This document shows positions 16,197 through 25,227 of a stretch of 64,000 nt of DNA, one piece after another. Under the pieces are notes generated by a model. It was not told where the DNA came from, ran no database searches, and was given only the letters and a program-made list of their open reading frames with translations. The DNA lies in the NCBI RefSeq assembly GCF_000192745.1, contig NC_015259.1:3425001-3489000 (forward strand), written 5' to 3'. This DNA comes from Polymorphum gilvum SL003B-26A1. GTDB taxonomy: Bacteria; Pseudomonadota; Alphaproteobacteria; Rhizobiales; Stappiaceae. How positions within the stretch are numbered: position 1 is the stretch's first letter; every line of letters starts with the position of its first letter. The position numbers and the translations under genes were made by a program.

Positions 16197-18010
16197 GTCT
16201 GGGTCCCTCCGCCGCCTTCGCTGTCCCGCCGTTCGGCATAGTAGTTGGCCAGCACAGCGAAGGCGGTCTTTTTCGTTGCCTTGTCGGCGGCGATCAGCCC
16301 CTTTCGGTTGAAGCCGCCCTGAAACACGTTCTGGCGGCGCTCGACCCGGAAATCGTAGAGAATCCACGGCGACATGCCTTTGACATAGGATAACGGCCGC
16401 AGCGTTTCGATCTGGCGCTCGTAAACCTTGGTCATGTAGTCCTCGCTGAACAGGCCTCGGCGCGGCCCGCCGTCGCCGATCGCCCCGTCGGCGCCGGTTT
16501 CCGAGATCACCACCGGCTTGCCCGGATCCGAGTTGCGGCCGATCTCGGCCAGATCCTCGAAATTCTCCTCGTACCAGCCGTAATATTCGTTGATGCCGAT
16601 GACGTCGATATGCTCGGCCAGCCGATCTTCGATCCGGTTGCGCGCGTGGTTGATGAGGCACGCCGCCGAGGTCAGCCGCGTCGGGTCGAGGCGCTTGGCC
16701 GTCTCCACCAGGCGGCGCATGAACGACAGCCGCGCGTCCGTATCCGGGTTCTCGTTGCCAACCGACCAGATGATGACGCTGGCGCGGTTGCGGTCGCGCT
16801 TTATCAGCTCGCACAGCTGGTTCTCTGCATCCCGGTAGGTGGCCGGGTTGTCAAAGGCGATTGCCCAGTAGACCGGGATCTCCTCCCACAGCAGAAAGCC
16901 AAGTTCGTCGGCGAGTTTCGCGGCCAGTTCGTGGTGAGGATAGTGCGCAAGGCGCAGATAGTTGCAGTTCAGGTCGCGCGCGTGGGCAAACCGCCGGCGA
17001 AGGTCCGCCTCGTCGGTCACCTTGCCGGCCTTGCGGTCGTCCTCATGAACAGAAATGCCGCGCAGGAACAGCGGTCGGCCGTTGAGGCGGATCTCGTCGC
17101 CGACCCGCTCTATCTGGCGGAAGCCGACCCGATCGGCAACGCGATCGCCGCCCGCCGTCAGTTCGACGTCATGGAGAACGGGCGTTTCCGGCGACCACAA
17201 GTCGGGCTGCGCGTCGATGACGATCTCGCCACGGCCGTCGGCATCGAGCGGCACGACAGCCTCGACGCCGAGAGCCGGCAGGCGCAGGACGGCGTCCCGG
17301 GCGTCGCCGTCGACCGCCACCTCGGCGCGGATACGGGCATAGCTGCCGTCCGGCACCAGGTGCACGAACAGGTCGCGGATCACCGTCGCCGGCGTCTCGA
17401 ACAGCTCGACCTCGCGGTAGATGCCGCCGTAATTGAACCAGTCGGTGTTGCGCATCGGCACCCGGTCGAGGGTGCGGGTGTTGTTCACGACCAGCATCAG
17501 CCAGTTGCGGCCCGGCTCGAGGTGACCGGTCAGCTCCGCACAGAACGGCGTCGAACCGCCGTAGTGATTGCCGAGAAAGACGCCGTTGAGAAACACCTTG
17601 CAGTCGTACTGTGCGGCGCCGACGCGCAGGAAATAGCGCCGATCGGCAGCGATTTCCTCCATGTCGAGGGCACGGGTATACCAGGCGCTGCCTTCGAAGA
17701 AATACCATTTCTCCTTCAGCATCTGCCAGCACGACGGCACCGGCACGGTTTCGCCCTGATAGGGGTCGTAGTCCCACGGCTCGACCCGTTCCTCGGCCGG
17801 CTCGGGCCGCATCGCGAACCATTTCTGGCGCAGGCCCGTGTCGAGGAGGTCGACGCAGAAGTTCCACTCTCCGGCCAGGCTACGTGCGGGACGACCGCCG
17901 GTGAAGATCATGGTCGAATGGTTGAGGCTCTGCGTGTTGAAGGGGACGTCGTAGTCCTCGTCATGCAGGGCCTGGAGCGCATTCTCCGCGAGGGTCGAAC
18001 GTTCGAGCAA
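16193..18010 (-). CDS. uidA: Beta-glucuronidase, GH2 family
   Basis: A 605-residue GH2 enzyme: sugar-binding jelly roll (about 30-205), immunoglobulin-like domain (about 207-295) and a TIM barrel (about 300-595). The acid/base is Glu420 (SVGNE) and the nucleophile Glu504 (VISETG). The NxK motif that recognises the glucuronate carboxylate is present as Asn568-Arg569-Lys570, which supports beta-glucuronidase rather than beta-galactosidase. There is no signal peptide, so it acts in the cytoplasm on imported glucuronides. Translation probably starts at TTG 18010, which has GGAG 7 nt upstream; the next Met is 34 codons in. It follows dctP and precedes uxuR. Confidence 0.9.
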   Translation of the reverse strand: MLERSTLAENALQALHDEDYDVPFNTQSLNHSTMIFTGGRPARSLAGEWNFCVDLLDTGLRQKWFAMRPEPAEERVEPWDYDPYQGETVPVPSCWQMLKEKWYFFEGSAWYTRALDMEEIAADRRYFLRVGAAQYDCKVFLNGVFLGNHYGGSTPFCAELTGHLEPGRNWLMLVVNNTRTLDRVPMRNTDWFNYGGIYREVELFETPATVIRDLFVHLVPDGSYARIRAEVAVDGDARDAVLRLPALGVEAVVPLDADGRGEIVIDAQPDLWSPETPVLHDVELTAGGDRVADRVGFRQIERVGDEIRLNGRPLFLRGISVHEDDRKAGKVTDEADLRRRFAHARDLNCNYLRLAHYPHHELAAKLADELGFLLWEEIPVYWAIAFDNPATYRDAENQLCELIKRDRNRASVIIWSVGNENPDTDARLSFMRRLVETAKRLDPTRLTSAACLINHARNRIEDRLAEHIDVIGINEYYGWYEENFEDLAEIGRNSDPGKPVVISETGADGAIGDGGPRRGLFSEDYMTKVYERQIETLRPLSYVKGMSPWILYDFRVERRQNVFQGGFNRKGLIAADKATKKTAFAVLANYYAERRDSEGGGGTQT

Positions 18011-18080
18011 GACGGATCTCCGGGGATCGGCTGCGGTCGGGTCGCGGTCCGGGGCGGAACATCCCGGACCGCGACACGGA

Positions 18081-19061
18081 TTACTGGGCCAAAGCCTTGA
18101 TCCGATTGATCAGATCGGCGACGCGCTCGGACTTGGCGGCAGCTTCCTCGTGCATCGGCAGAACTGCCTCGACGAAGGGCCCCTTCTCGACCTCAATGAA
18201 CTTGACGCCGAGTTCCTTCTTGGCCAGTTCGATGCCTTCGGCGACCTGCTGGTTCCAGTTGTCGCGGTGGAAATCCATCGATTCGCGGGCGGCCTGCTTG
18301 AGCGCCTTCTGTTGGACTTCCGGCAGACCGTCCCAGGTCTGGGTCGAGATCATCACGACCGACGGGATCATGGTGTGCTCGTTGTTGGAATAGACTTTTG
18401 AGACCTCGCCATGGCGGGCGGTGGTCAGTGCCAGCGGGTTGTTTTCCGCCCCGTCCACGACGCCCTGCTGCAGCGCGCTGTAGAGCTCGCCCCAGGCGAT
18501 CGGCGTCGGGTTGGCGCCCAGGAGCTCGACCATGCGGATCGCCGAAGGGCTTGGCTGGACACGGATTTTCATGCCCTTCAGATCCGCGGGGGAGTGGATT
18601 TCCTTGTTGGCGTAGAACGAGCGCGCACCTTCGACATAATAAGCGAGACCGAGGAAGCCCTTGTCGCGGGAGGCGTTGAGGATGTCGTCGCCGATCTCGC
18701 CGCTGAGCACCTGGTAGTAGTGATCGTCGTTGGCGAAGATGAACGGCAGGTTGAGGGCCGAATAGGACTCCTCGAAGGCCTCCAGTTCGCTGGCGTTGGA
18801 GCGGGCCATGTCGAGCGAGCCGTTCTGCATCAGCTCCATGGATTCGCGCTGGGAGCCGAGCTGCGCATTGGCGTAGACGCGGATCTTGAGGTCGCCGCCG
18901 GTCAGCTCCCTGACCCGATCCGCCATGAATTCCATGGACTTATGGAGCGGGTGATCCTCCGGATTGTTGTGGTTCAGCTTCAGCGTCTTGGCTTCGGCTG
19001 ACGCCGCGAAGGCGAGCAGAGCAGCACCGGCGATGGCGGCAGCGCGAGTGGACATGCGCAT
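18081..19061 (-). CDS. dctP: TRAP substrate-binding protein of the uronide locus
   Basis: A 326-residue periplasmic binding protein with a signal peptide (MRMSTRAAAIAGAALLAF, cleavage near ASAEA). Family markers are the MRVQPSP-like KIRVQPSPSAIRMVELLGANPTPIAWGELYSALQQGVVDGAENN region, which includes the Arg that binds a carboxylate. A GGGAGG site 8 nt before ATG 19061 supports the start. Its membrane partners dctQ and dctM lie on the opposite strand across the 441-bp control region, so this TRAP system is split between two divergent operons. A uronate or glucuronide ligand is inferred from uidA, uxuA and uxuB. Confidence 0.9.
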   Translation of the reverse strand: MRMSTRAAAIAGAALLAFAASAEAKTLKLNHNNPEDHPLHKSMEFMADRVRELTGGDLKIRVYANAQLGSQRESMELMQNGSLDMARSNASELEAFEESYSALNLPFIFANDDHYYQVLSGEIGDDILNASRDKGFLGLAYYVEGARSFYANKEIHSPADLKGMKIRVQPSPSAIRMVELLGANPTPIAWGELYSALQQGVVDGAENNPLALTTARHGEVSKVYSNNEHTMIPSVVMISTQTWDGLPEVQQKALKQAARESMDFHRDNWNQQVAEGIELAKKELGVKFIEVEKGPFVEAVLPMHEEAAAKSERVADLINRIKALAQ

Positions 19062-19199
19062 TTCGAATACCTCCCTGGGATGATCGATCCGGCGGCCGGA
19101 TCGTCTGGTTGCTGCCGCGTAGCGGCTGCGAAGCGCCGGAACGGCAGATTGGCCGATCAATTTCAGTCGGAACCAGGAGAAAGACTTGGCCAATCCCGC

Positions 19200-19217
19200 C
19201 AATATGTCAACCAGTTT
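19200..19217. promoter_or_regulatory. Second, weaker UxuR-type site
   Basis: Read on the minus strand this is AAACTGGTTGACATATTG, matching 14 of 18 positions of the strong site. Its centre is 21 bp from that of the strong site, two helical turns, so both would face the same side of the DNA. The two sites also generate a near-perfect 27-bp palindrome at 19206-19232. Confidence 0.5.
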
Positions 19218-19220
19218 TGA

Positions 19221-19238
19221 AAATTGGTTGACCAATTT
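19221..19238. promoter_or_regulatory. UxuR/ExuR-type operator
   Basis: AAATTGGTTGACCAATTT matches the known enterobacterial UxuR/ExuR consensus (AAATTGGTATACCAATTT) in all positions of both half-sites, differing only in the central spacer. A UxuR-like gene is in the leftward operon. Binding here could control both divergent arms. Confidence 0.75.
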
Positions 19239-19503
19239 GCGGAAATCGGCAATGTGAGGAAGCTGAACGCCTGCGACTTCCGTCCTACCCATGACCGGAG
19301 TCAGTCCGGAGTCCGTCCGGACTGCATCCGACCTTCCTGCCGGGGCGCTGCCGGACTGGTGCGGGGAAAGTGCTAGAAAGGGACGCGGGCCGGAGGCGGC
19401 GCGGGCAGACCCGACGCACCGCGGACGGAGACGTTTCCGGCTGCGGATGACACAATGACCGGCCCCGAACGCCGGCAGGCATAGCCGCAGGGAGGACCAG
19501 GCC

Positions 19504-20028
19504 ATGCATGGACTGAAAGCCCGTATCGACCGGCTGCTGGGAGCGGTCATCGCCCTCGCCTTCGCGGTCCTGGTCGCCTGCGTCGTCTGGCAGGTGGTGT
19601 CGCGCTACATCCTCGGCACGCCGAGCACGGTGACGGACGAGATGGCGCGCTTCCTATTCATGTGGGTCGGCCTGATCGGCGCCGCCTACACCCTCGGCCA
19701 GCGCCGGCACCTGGCCATCGACGTGCTGCCGCTGATGGTCAGCGGCACGACCGCCCGGATGCTATCGGCGGCGACGCTGGTGCTGATCGCCGGCTTCGGC
19801 GCGGTGGTGATGGTCTACGGCGGCGGCCAGCTGGTGCTCAAGACGCTGGCGACCGGCCAAGTGTCGCCGGCCCTGCGCCTGCCGATGGGATACATCTACG
19901 GCGCCATCCCCTTCTCCGGCGCCATGATCCTCTACTACTGCCTGCACGACATCGCCCTCCTTGCCAGGGGCGAGGATCCGAACGCCGACCCCGACGCCCC
20001 GGCGCCGGCCGGCGCGAGACAGGACTGA
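19504..20028 (+). CDS. dctQ: TRAP small permease of the uronide locus, DctQ
   Basis: A 174-residue protein with four membrane segments and the DctQ signature region (VSRYILGTPSTVTDEMARFLFMW, IGAAYTLGQRRHLAIDV). GGGAGG precedes ATG 19504. It is followed 11 bp later by dctM. It should pair with the divergently encoded binding protein at 18081-19061, as no other dctP is nearby. Confidence 0.9.
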   Translation: MHGLKARIDRLLGAVIALAFAVLVACVVWQVVSRYILGTPSTVTDEMARFLFMWVGLIGAAYTLGQRRHLAIDVLPLMVSGTTARMLSAATLVLIAGFGAVVMVYGGGQLVLKTLATGQVSPALRLPMGYIYGAIPFSGAMILYYCLHDIALLARGEDPNADPDAPAPAGARQD

Positions 20029-20039
20029 GGAGCGCGACC

Positions 20040-21341
20040 ATGGAACTGCAAAGCGCGCTCACGCTGTTCGGCGTCTTCGGCCTGCTGATGGTGATCGGCG
20101 TGCCGATCGCCTTCGCCATCGGCATTGCCGCCGTGCTGACCTTCATGCTGTTCATGACCTTCGACCAGTCGGTCTACATCACCGCGCAGCAGATGGCGTC
20201 GGGACTGGACAGCTTCACGCTGCTCGCCATCCCGTTCTTCATCCTGGCCGGCAACATCATGAACCGCGGCGGCATCGCGCTGCGCCTGATCGAGTTCGCC
20301 AAGGTGCTCGGCGGCCGCCTGCCCGGCTCGCTCGCCCACTGCAACGTGCTCGCCAACATGATGTTCGGCTCGATCTCGGGGTCGGCGGTCGCCTCCGCGG
20401 CCGCGGTCGGCGGCGTCATGGCGCCGATGCAGAAGAAGGAAGGCTACGACCCGGCCTATTCGGCCGCCGTCAACATCTCCTCCTGCCCGACCGGGCTGCT
20501 CATCCCGCCCTCGACCACCTTCATCGTCTATTCGCTGATCACCAACGGCACGTCGATCGCGGCCCTGTTCGTCGCCGGCTACATCCCCGGCCTTCTGATG
20601 GGCCTCGGCATCATGGCCATCGCGGGGGTCATCGCCAGGAAGCGCGGCTATCCGGTGTCGCCGCGGCCGTCGTGGCGCGAGGTCGTGCACAAGACCGCCG
20701 ACGCGCTGCTGCCGCTCGGCCTGATCGTCGTCGTCATGGGCGGCATCATCGGCGGCGTGTTCACCGCGACCGAGGCCTCGGCGGTGGCGGTCGTCTACAC
20801 GCTGTTCCTGGCGCTGGTGTGGTACCGCGAGATCGGTCTGAAGGACCTGCCGGCGATCATCCTGGAATCGGCGGTGACGACCTCGATCGTGCTGCTGATG
20901 ATCGGCTGCTCCATCGCCATGTCCAAGGTCATGGCCTTCGCCGACATCCCCTACACCATCTCCGACGCGCTGCTGGCGGTCTCGGACAATCCGCTGGTGC
21001 TGTTCCTGGTGATCAACATCGCGCTGCTGGTCGTCGGCACCTTCATGGACATGACGCCGGCGCTGCTGATCTTCACGCCGATCTTCCTGCCCGTCGTGCA
21101 GGACCTCGGCATGGATCCGGTCCACTTCGGCGTGATGATGACCTTCAACCTCTCCATCGGCATCTGCACACCACCGGTCGGCTCGGCGCTGTTTGTCGGC
21201 TGCTCGGTGGCCAAGGTGTCGATCGGCAACGTGCTCAGGCCGCTGTTGCCCTTCTACGCGGTCCTGGTCGTGCTGCTCCTCGCCGTCACCTACATCCCGG
21301 CGCTCAGCCTGACGCTGCCGCGCCTCGTCCTCGGCTACTGA
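20040..21341 (+). CDS. dctM: TRAP large permease of the uronide locus, DctM
   Basis: A 433-residue integral membrane subunit starting at MELQSALTLFGVFG behind a GAGGAG site. Family segments include VIGVPIAFAIG, the MFGSISGSAVASAAAVGG stretch and the C-terminal SIGICTPPVGS. It is followed 23 bp later by the GH31 glycosidase, so uptake and cleavage genes are co-transcribed. Confidence 0.92.
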   Translation: MELQSALTLFGVFGLLMVIGVPIAFAIGIAAVLTFMLFMTFDQSVYITAQQMASGLDSFTLLAIPFFILAGNIMNRGGIALRLIEFAKVLGGRLPGSLAHCNVLANMMFGSISGSAVASAAAVGGVMAPMQKKEGYDPAYSAAVNISSCPTGLLIPPSTTFIVYSLITNGTSIAALFVAGYIPGLLMGLGIMAIAGVIARKRGYPVSPRPSWREVVHKTADALLPLGLIVVVMGGIIGGVFTATEASAVAVVYTLFLALVWYREIGLKDLPAIILESAVTTSIVLLMIGCSIAMSKVMAFADIPYTISDALLAVSDNPLVLFLVINIALLVVGTFMDMTPALLIFTPIFLPVVQDLGMDPVHFGVMMTFNLSIGICTPPVGSALFVGCSVAKVSIGNVLRPLLPFYAVLVVLLLAVTYIPALSLTLPRLVLGY

Positions 21342-21364
21342 CCGACCCGCAACGGGACACTGCG

Positions 21365-23764
21365 ATGAAACCCCTGAAAAGCCTTCGCCTCGAACACCGC
21401 TTCGAGACCGGTCTCGACCTGCGTGTCGACGGCCGCCACCTGCTGACCCTGTTCGTCCTCGACGACGCCCTGATCCGGGTGCTGCTGCGCAAGGACGGTG
21501 CCTTCCGTCTCGACCGCACCTGGACGGTCGCGCCGCAGAGCGGCAGCGCGCCGACGGACGTGCCCTGGCAGGGGCGCAGCCGGCTCGATCTCGCCGGCTT
21601 TGCCTGCCCGCCCTTCGCCGTCGAGGAGACCGGCGACGGCCTGGTGCTGACCACCGCCTGCCTGCGCCTGACCGTCACAACGCCGCTGACGCTGACCTGG
21701 CAGGCGCGGCAGGAGGACGGCAGCTGGCGCGCCTTCGCGCAGGACCGTCCGACCGGCGCCTACATGCTCGGGGTCAAGGATCACGCGCATGCGCATTTCC
21801 TGCTGCGCCAGCCGGGCGAGCGCGTCTATGGCCTCGGCGAGAAGGCCGGCGAGCTGGAGCGCTCGGGCCGACGGTTCGAAATGCGCAACCTCGACGCCAT
21901 GGGCTACGACGCGCGCAGCACCGACCCGCTCTACAAGCACATCCCGTTCACGGCAACGCGGACCGCGGACGCCGGCAGCTACGGGCTGTTCTACGACAAC
22001 CTCGCCGGCTGCTGGTTCGACCTCGGCAACGAACTCGACAACTACCACAAACCCTACCGCGCCTACCGGGCGCAAGACGGCGATCTCGACTATTACATGA
22101 GCTGGGCGCCGTCGCTGCGCGACGTGGTCAGGAGCCATGTCCGGCTGACCGGCGGCACCGCCTTTCCGCCACTGTGGAGCCTCGGCTATTCCGGCTCGAC
22201 CATGCACTACACGGACGCGCCCGACGCGCAGGCGCAGCTGGAGGGCTTCGTGCGCCTCGTCGCCGAGCACGACATTCCCTGCGACAGCTTCCAGCTGTCC
22301 TCCGGCTATTCGTCCATCGGCGCCAAGCGCTACGTGTTCACCTGGAACCGCGACAAGGTGCCGGACCCATCGGCCATGGCGCGGATCTTCGCCGAGGCCG
22401 GCATCCATCTGGCCGCCAACATCAAGCCCTGCCTGCTGCAGGACCATCCGATGTACGGCGAAGCGGCCGAGCGCGGCCTGTTCGTCCGCGATAGCGAGGA
22501 GGCGGCGCCGGCCCGCTCGCCGTTCTGGGACGATGAGGGGTCCAACCTCGACTTCACCAATCCGGACACGATCCGCTGGTGGCAGGACAACATCGCCGGC
22601 AAGCTGCTCGCGCACGGCATCGGCTCGACCTGGAACGACAACAACGAGTTCGAGGTCTGGGACGGCAGCGCGCGCTGCCACGGCTTCGGCGAGGAAACCG
22701 AGATCGGCCTGATCCGGCCGCTGATGCCGGTGCTGATGACGCGCGCCAGCCACGAGGCGCAGGTCGCGCACGCGCCGGACAGGCGCCCCTACCTGATCTC
22801 GCGCTCCGGCGCGCCGGGCCTGCAGCGCTACGCGCAGACCTGGTCGGGCGACAACCGCACTTCCTGGGAGACCCTACGCTACAACATCCGCATGGGCCTC
22901 GGCATGTCGCTGTCGGGCCTCTACAACATCGGCCACGACGTCGGCGGTTTCGCCGGGCCGCGACCCGATCCGGAACTGTTCGTGCGCTGGGTGCAGAACG
23001 GCATCTTTCATCCCCGCTTCACGATCCATTCCTGGAACGACGACGGCACGGTCAACGAGCCGTGGATGTATCCCGAGGCAACCCCGCTGGTGCGCGCGGC
23101 GATCACGCTGCGCTACCGGCTGCTGCCCTATCTCTACACGACGCTGTACCGGGCCGTGGCCGAGGCGGAGCCGATGCTGCGGCCGACCTTCCTCGACCAC
23201 GAGCACGACCCGCGCTGCTTCGCCGAAACCGACGATTTTCTCATCGGCCGCGACCTGCTGGTCGCCAGCGTGGTCGAGCCGGGGGCGAGGGTGCGGCGCG
23301 TCTACCTGCCCGACAACGCCACCGGCTGGTGGGACTTCTGGACTGGGACCTGGCACGCCGGCGGGCAGGACATGACGGTGCCGGTGACGCTCGCCTCCAT
23401 GCCGCTGTTCGTGCGCGCCGGGACGGTGTTGCCGCTGGCCGACGGACTGAGCCGCGCCGATGCGGCCCGCGACAGCCGACGCACGCTCGCCGTCTATCCC
23501 GCATCCGGCCGGGCCGAGGTCGACGCGCTCGAATACGCCGACGACGGCATCAGCGCCGACGCACTCGAAAGCCGCCACTGCCTGACCCGTTTCTCGCTTC
23601 GAAGCGATGCGGATGCGCTGGCGCTGGACTGGCGGCTGGAAGGCTGCTACCGACCTTGCTTTGACAGCGTCGTCGTGACGCTGCCCGCCGGCGAGCGCCG
23701 CCCGCTGACCGTCAACGGCCGGCCGGCGGCTTCCGGCGCAACCGTTGCGTACCGACCCGCCTGA
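21365..23764 (+). CDS. Glycoside hydrolase family 31 enzyme
   Basis: A 799-residue GH31 protein without a signal peptide, so likely cytoplasmic. It has an N-terminal beta-sandwich (about 1-265), the TIM barrel (about 266-640) and C-terminal beta domains. The catalytic nucleophile is Asp425 in STWNDNNE and the acid/base Asp496 in WSGDN; the conserved RSGAPGLQRY precedes the latter. Family members cleave alpha-linked glucose, xylose, galactose or sulfoquinovose; the FQLSSGYSSIG segment at the substrate-binding loop does not let me choose. Being placed between a TRAP importer and uxuB suggests an alpha-linked uronide or a sugar attached to a uronate. Confidence 0.88.
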   Translation: MKPLKSLRLEHRFETGLDLRVDGRHLLTLFVLDDALIRVLLRKDGAFRLDRTWTVAPQSGSAPTDVPWQGRSRLDLAGFACPPFAVEETGDGLVLTTACLRLTVTTPLTLTWQARQEDGSWRAFAQDRPTGAYMLGVKDHAHAHFLLRQPGERVYGLGEKAGELERSGRRFEMRNLDAMGYDARSTDPLYKHIPFTATRTADAGSYGLFYDNLAGCWFDLGNELDNYHKPYRAYRAQDGDLDYYMSWAPSLRDVVRSHVRLTGGTAFPPLWSLGYSGSTMHYTDAPDAQAQLEGFVRLVAEHDIPCDSFQLSSGYSSIGAKRYVFTWNRDKVPDPSAMARIFAEAGIHLAANIKPCLLQDHPMYGEAAERGLFVRDSEEAAPARSPFWDDEGSNLDFTNPDTIRWWQDNIAGKLLAHGIGSTWNDNNEFEVWDGSARCHGFGEETEIGLIRPLMPVLMTRASHEAQVAHAPDRRPYLISRSGAPGLQRYAQTWSGDNRTSWETLRYNIRMGLGMSLSGLYNIGHDVGGFAGPRPDPELFVRWVQNGIFHPRFTIHSWNDDGTVNEPWMYPEATPLVRAAITLRYRLLPYLYTTLYRAVAEAEPMLRPTFLDHEHDPRCFAETDDFLIGRDLLVASVVEPGARVRRVYLPDNATGWWDFWTGTWHAGGQDMTVPVTLASMPLFVRAGTVLPLADGLSRADAARDSRRTLAVYPASGRAEVDALEYADDGISADALESRHCLTRFSLRSDADALALDWRLEGCYRPCFDSVVVTLPAGERRPLTVNGRPAASGATVAYRPA

Positions 23765-23772
23765 GACCGCGC

Positions 23773-25227
23773 ATGGCCCGACCCGACCTTCCCCCGCTGA
23801 CCACGACCACGCCCGGCTACGACCGCTCGGCGCTGCAGCCGCGCGTCCTGCACATCGGCTTCGGCGCCTTCGCGCGCGCCTTTCTCGCCGCCTACCTGGA
23901 CGAGACGCTGGACGCCGCAGGCGGCGACTGGGGCATGGTCGCCGTGCGCCTGCAGTCGGGCGCCGACGACCTCGACGCGCTCGACGCCGCCGGCCGCGTC
24001 TATACGGTCGCGGCCGCGGACGACGAGGGCATCGAGGCGCGCATGATCCAGGCCCTGGTCGGCACCCGCCACCCGGCGCGCGACGGCATCGACGCGCTGC
24101 TCGGCCATTTCGAGCATCCGGCGCTGGCCATCGTCTCGCTGACGGTCACCGAGAAGGGCTACTGCTCGCGTGCCGGCCGGCTCGACGCCGAGCACGCCGG
24201 CATCCGCCAGGACCTCGCGACGCCGGAGGTCCCGGCGACGACGATCGGCGTGCTGGTCGAGGGCCTGCGCCGACGCCGGGCGGCCGGGCTCGGTGGCGTG
24301 ACCGTGCTTTCGTGCGACAACCTGCCGGACAACGGCACTGTCTGCCGGGCCGTCGTCACGGACTACGCACGGCGCCGCGATCCCGCCCTGGCCGAGTGGA
24401 TCGACGCCCACGTCACCTTCCCCTGCACCATGGTCGACCGGATCGTGCCGGCGCTCGATGCCGACGCGCAAGCGCTGCTGCGCGCCATCGGCGCCGACGA
24501 CGCGACCGGCATCGTCTGCGAGCCGTTCCGGCAATGGGTGATCGAGGATCATTTCGTCGCCGGACGGCCGGACTTCGCGCTGGCCGGCGCCGAGTTCGTC
24601 GCCGACGTGCGCCCTTTCGAGGACATGAAGCTCAGGATGCTCAACGGCAGCCACTCGTTCCTCGCCTATCTCGGCGCGCTCGCCGGCGTCGAGACGATCG
24701 CCGACTGCGTCGCCGACCCGGCCTTCCGCGCCGCCGCGCGAGGCCTGATGCTGAAGGAGCAGGCGCCGACCCTGTCGATGCCGGACGGCATCGATCTGGA
24801 GGCCTATGCCGCCGCCCTGCTGAAGCGCTTCGCCAACAGCCGACTGAAGCACCGCACGCGCCAGATCGCCACCGACGGCAGCCAGAAGCTGCCCCAGCGC
24901 ATGCTCGCCTCGGTGCGCCACCACCTGCGCCAGGGCACGCCCTGGCCGCGACTCGCCCTCGGCATCGCCGCCTGGATGGCCTATTGCCGCGGCCACGACG
25001 AGACCGGCGCAGAGCTGCCGCTAAGCGACCCGCTCGCCGAGCCGATCCGCGCCATCGCCGCGACGACGGCGGACGGCAGCGCCCATGTCGCGGCGATGCT
25101 GAAGCTCGACAGCGTCTTCGCGCCGGACATCGCCGGAGATGCGGCGTTCCGCAGCCCCGTCGAGGCGGCCTACCTCAGCCTGCGCCGCGACGGCGTGCGC
25201 GCCAGCCTGGCCGCGCTCGGCGACTGA
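23773..25227 (+). CDS. uxuB: Fructuronate reductase / mannitol dehydrogenase family
   Basis: A 484-residue member of the long-chain polyol dehydrogenases. It has an N-terminal Rossmann segment HIGFGAFARAFLAAY, the conserved TEKGYC and SCDNLPDNG motifs, and the catalytic-lysine block MKLRMLNGSHSFLAYLG. Next to uxuA and uxuR the expected reaction is NADH-dependent reduction of D-fructuronate to D-mannonate. The start ATG is 8 bp after the GH31 stop without a clear ribosome site, suggesting coupled translation. It ends the rightward arm. Confidence 0.9.
   Translation: MARPDLPPLTTTTPGYDRSALQPRVLHIGFGAFARAFLAAYLDETLDAAGGDWGMVAVRLQSGADDLDALDAAGRVYTVAAADDEGIEARMIQALVGTRHPARDGIDALLGHFEHPALAIVSLTVTEKGYCSRAGRLDAEHAGIRQDLATPEVPATTIGVLVEGLRRRRAAGLGGVTVLSCDNLPDNGTVCRAVVTDYARRRDPALAEWIDAHVTFPCTMVDRIVPALDADAQALLRAIGADDATGIVCEPFRQWVIEDHFVAGRPDFALAGAEFVADVRPFEDMKLRMLNGSHSFLAYLGALAGVETIADCVADPAFRAAARGLMLKEQAPTLSMPDGIDLEAYAAALLKRFANSRLKHRTRQIATDGSQKLPQRMLASVRHHLRQGTPWPRLALGIAAWMAYCRGHDETGAELPLSDPLAEPIRAIAATTADGSAHVAAMLKLDSVFAPDIAGDAAFRSPVEAAYLSLRRDGVRASLAALGD

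Larger units (their letters stand above)
19062..19503. promoter_or_regulatory. Divergent control region of the uronide locus
   Basis: The 442-bp gap separates leftward dctP from rightward dctQ and holds no gene. It contains the UxuR-type operator at 19221-19238, a weaker copy at 19200-19217, a palindromic TTGGCCAA at 19186-19193 and a GATTGGCC...CAATTT element at 19147-19163. The remainder (about 19240-19500) shows no recognisable element apart from the ribosome site before dctQ. Confidence 0.6.
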
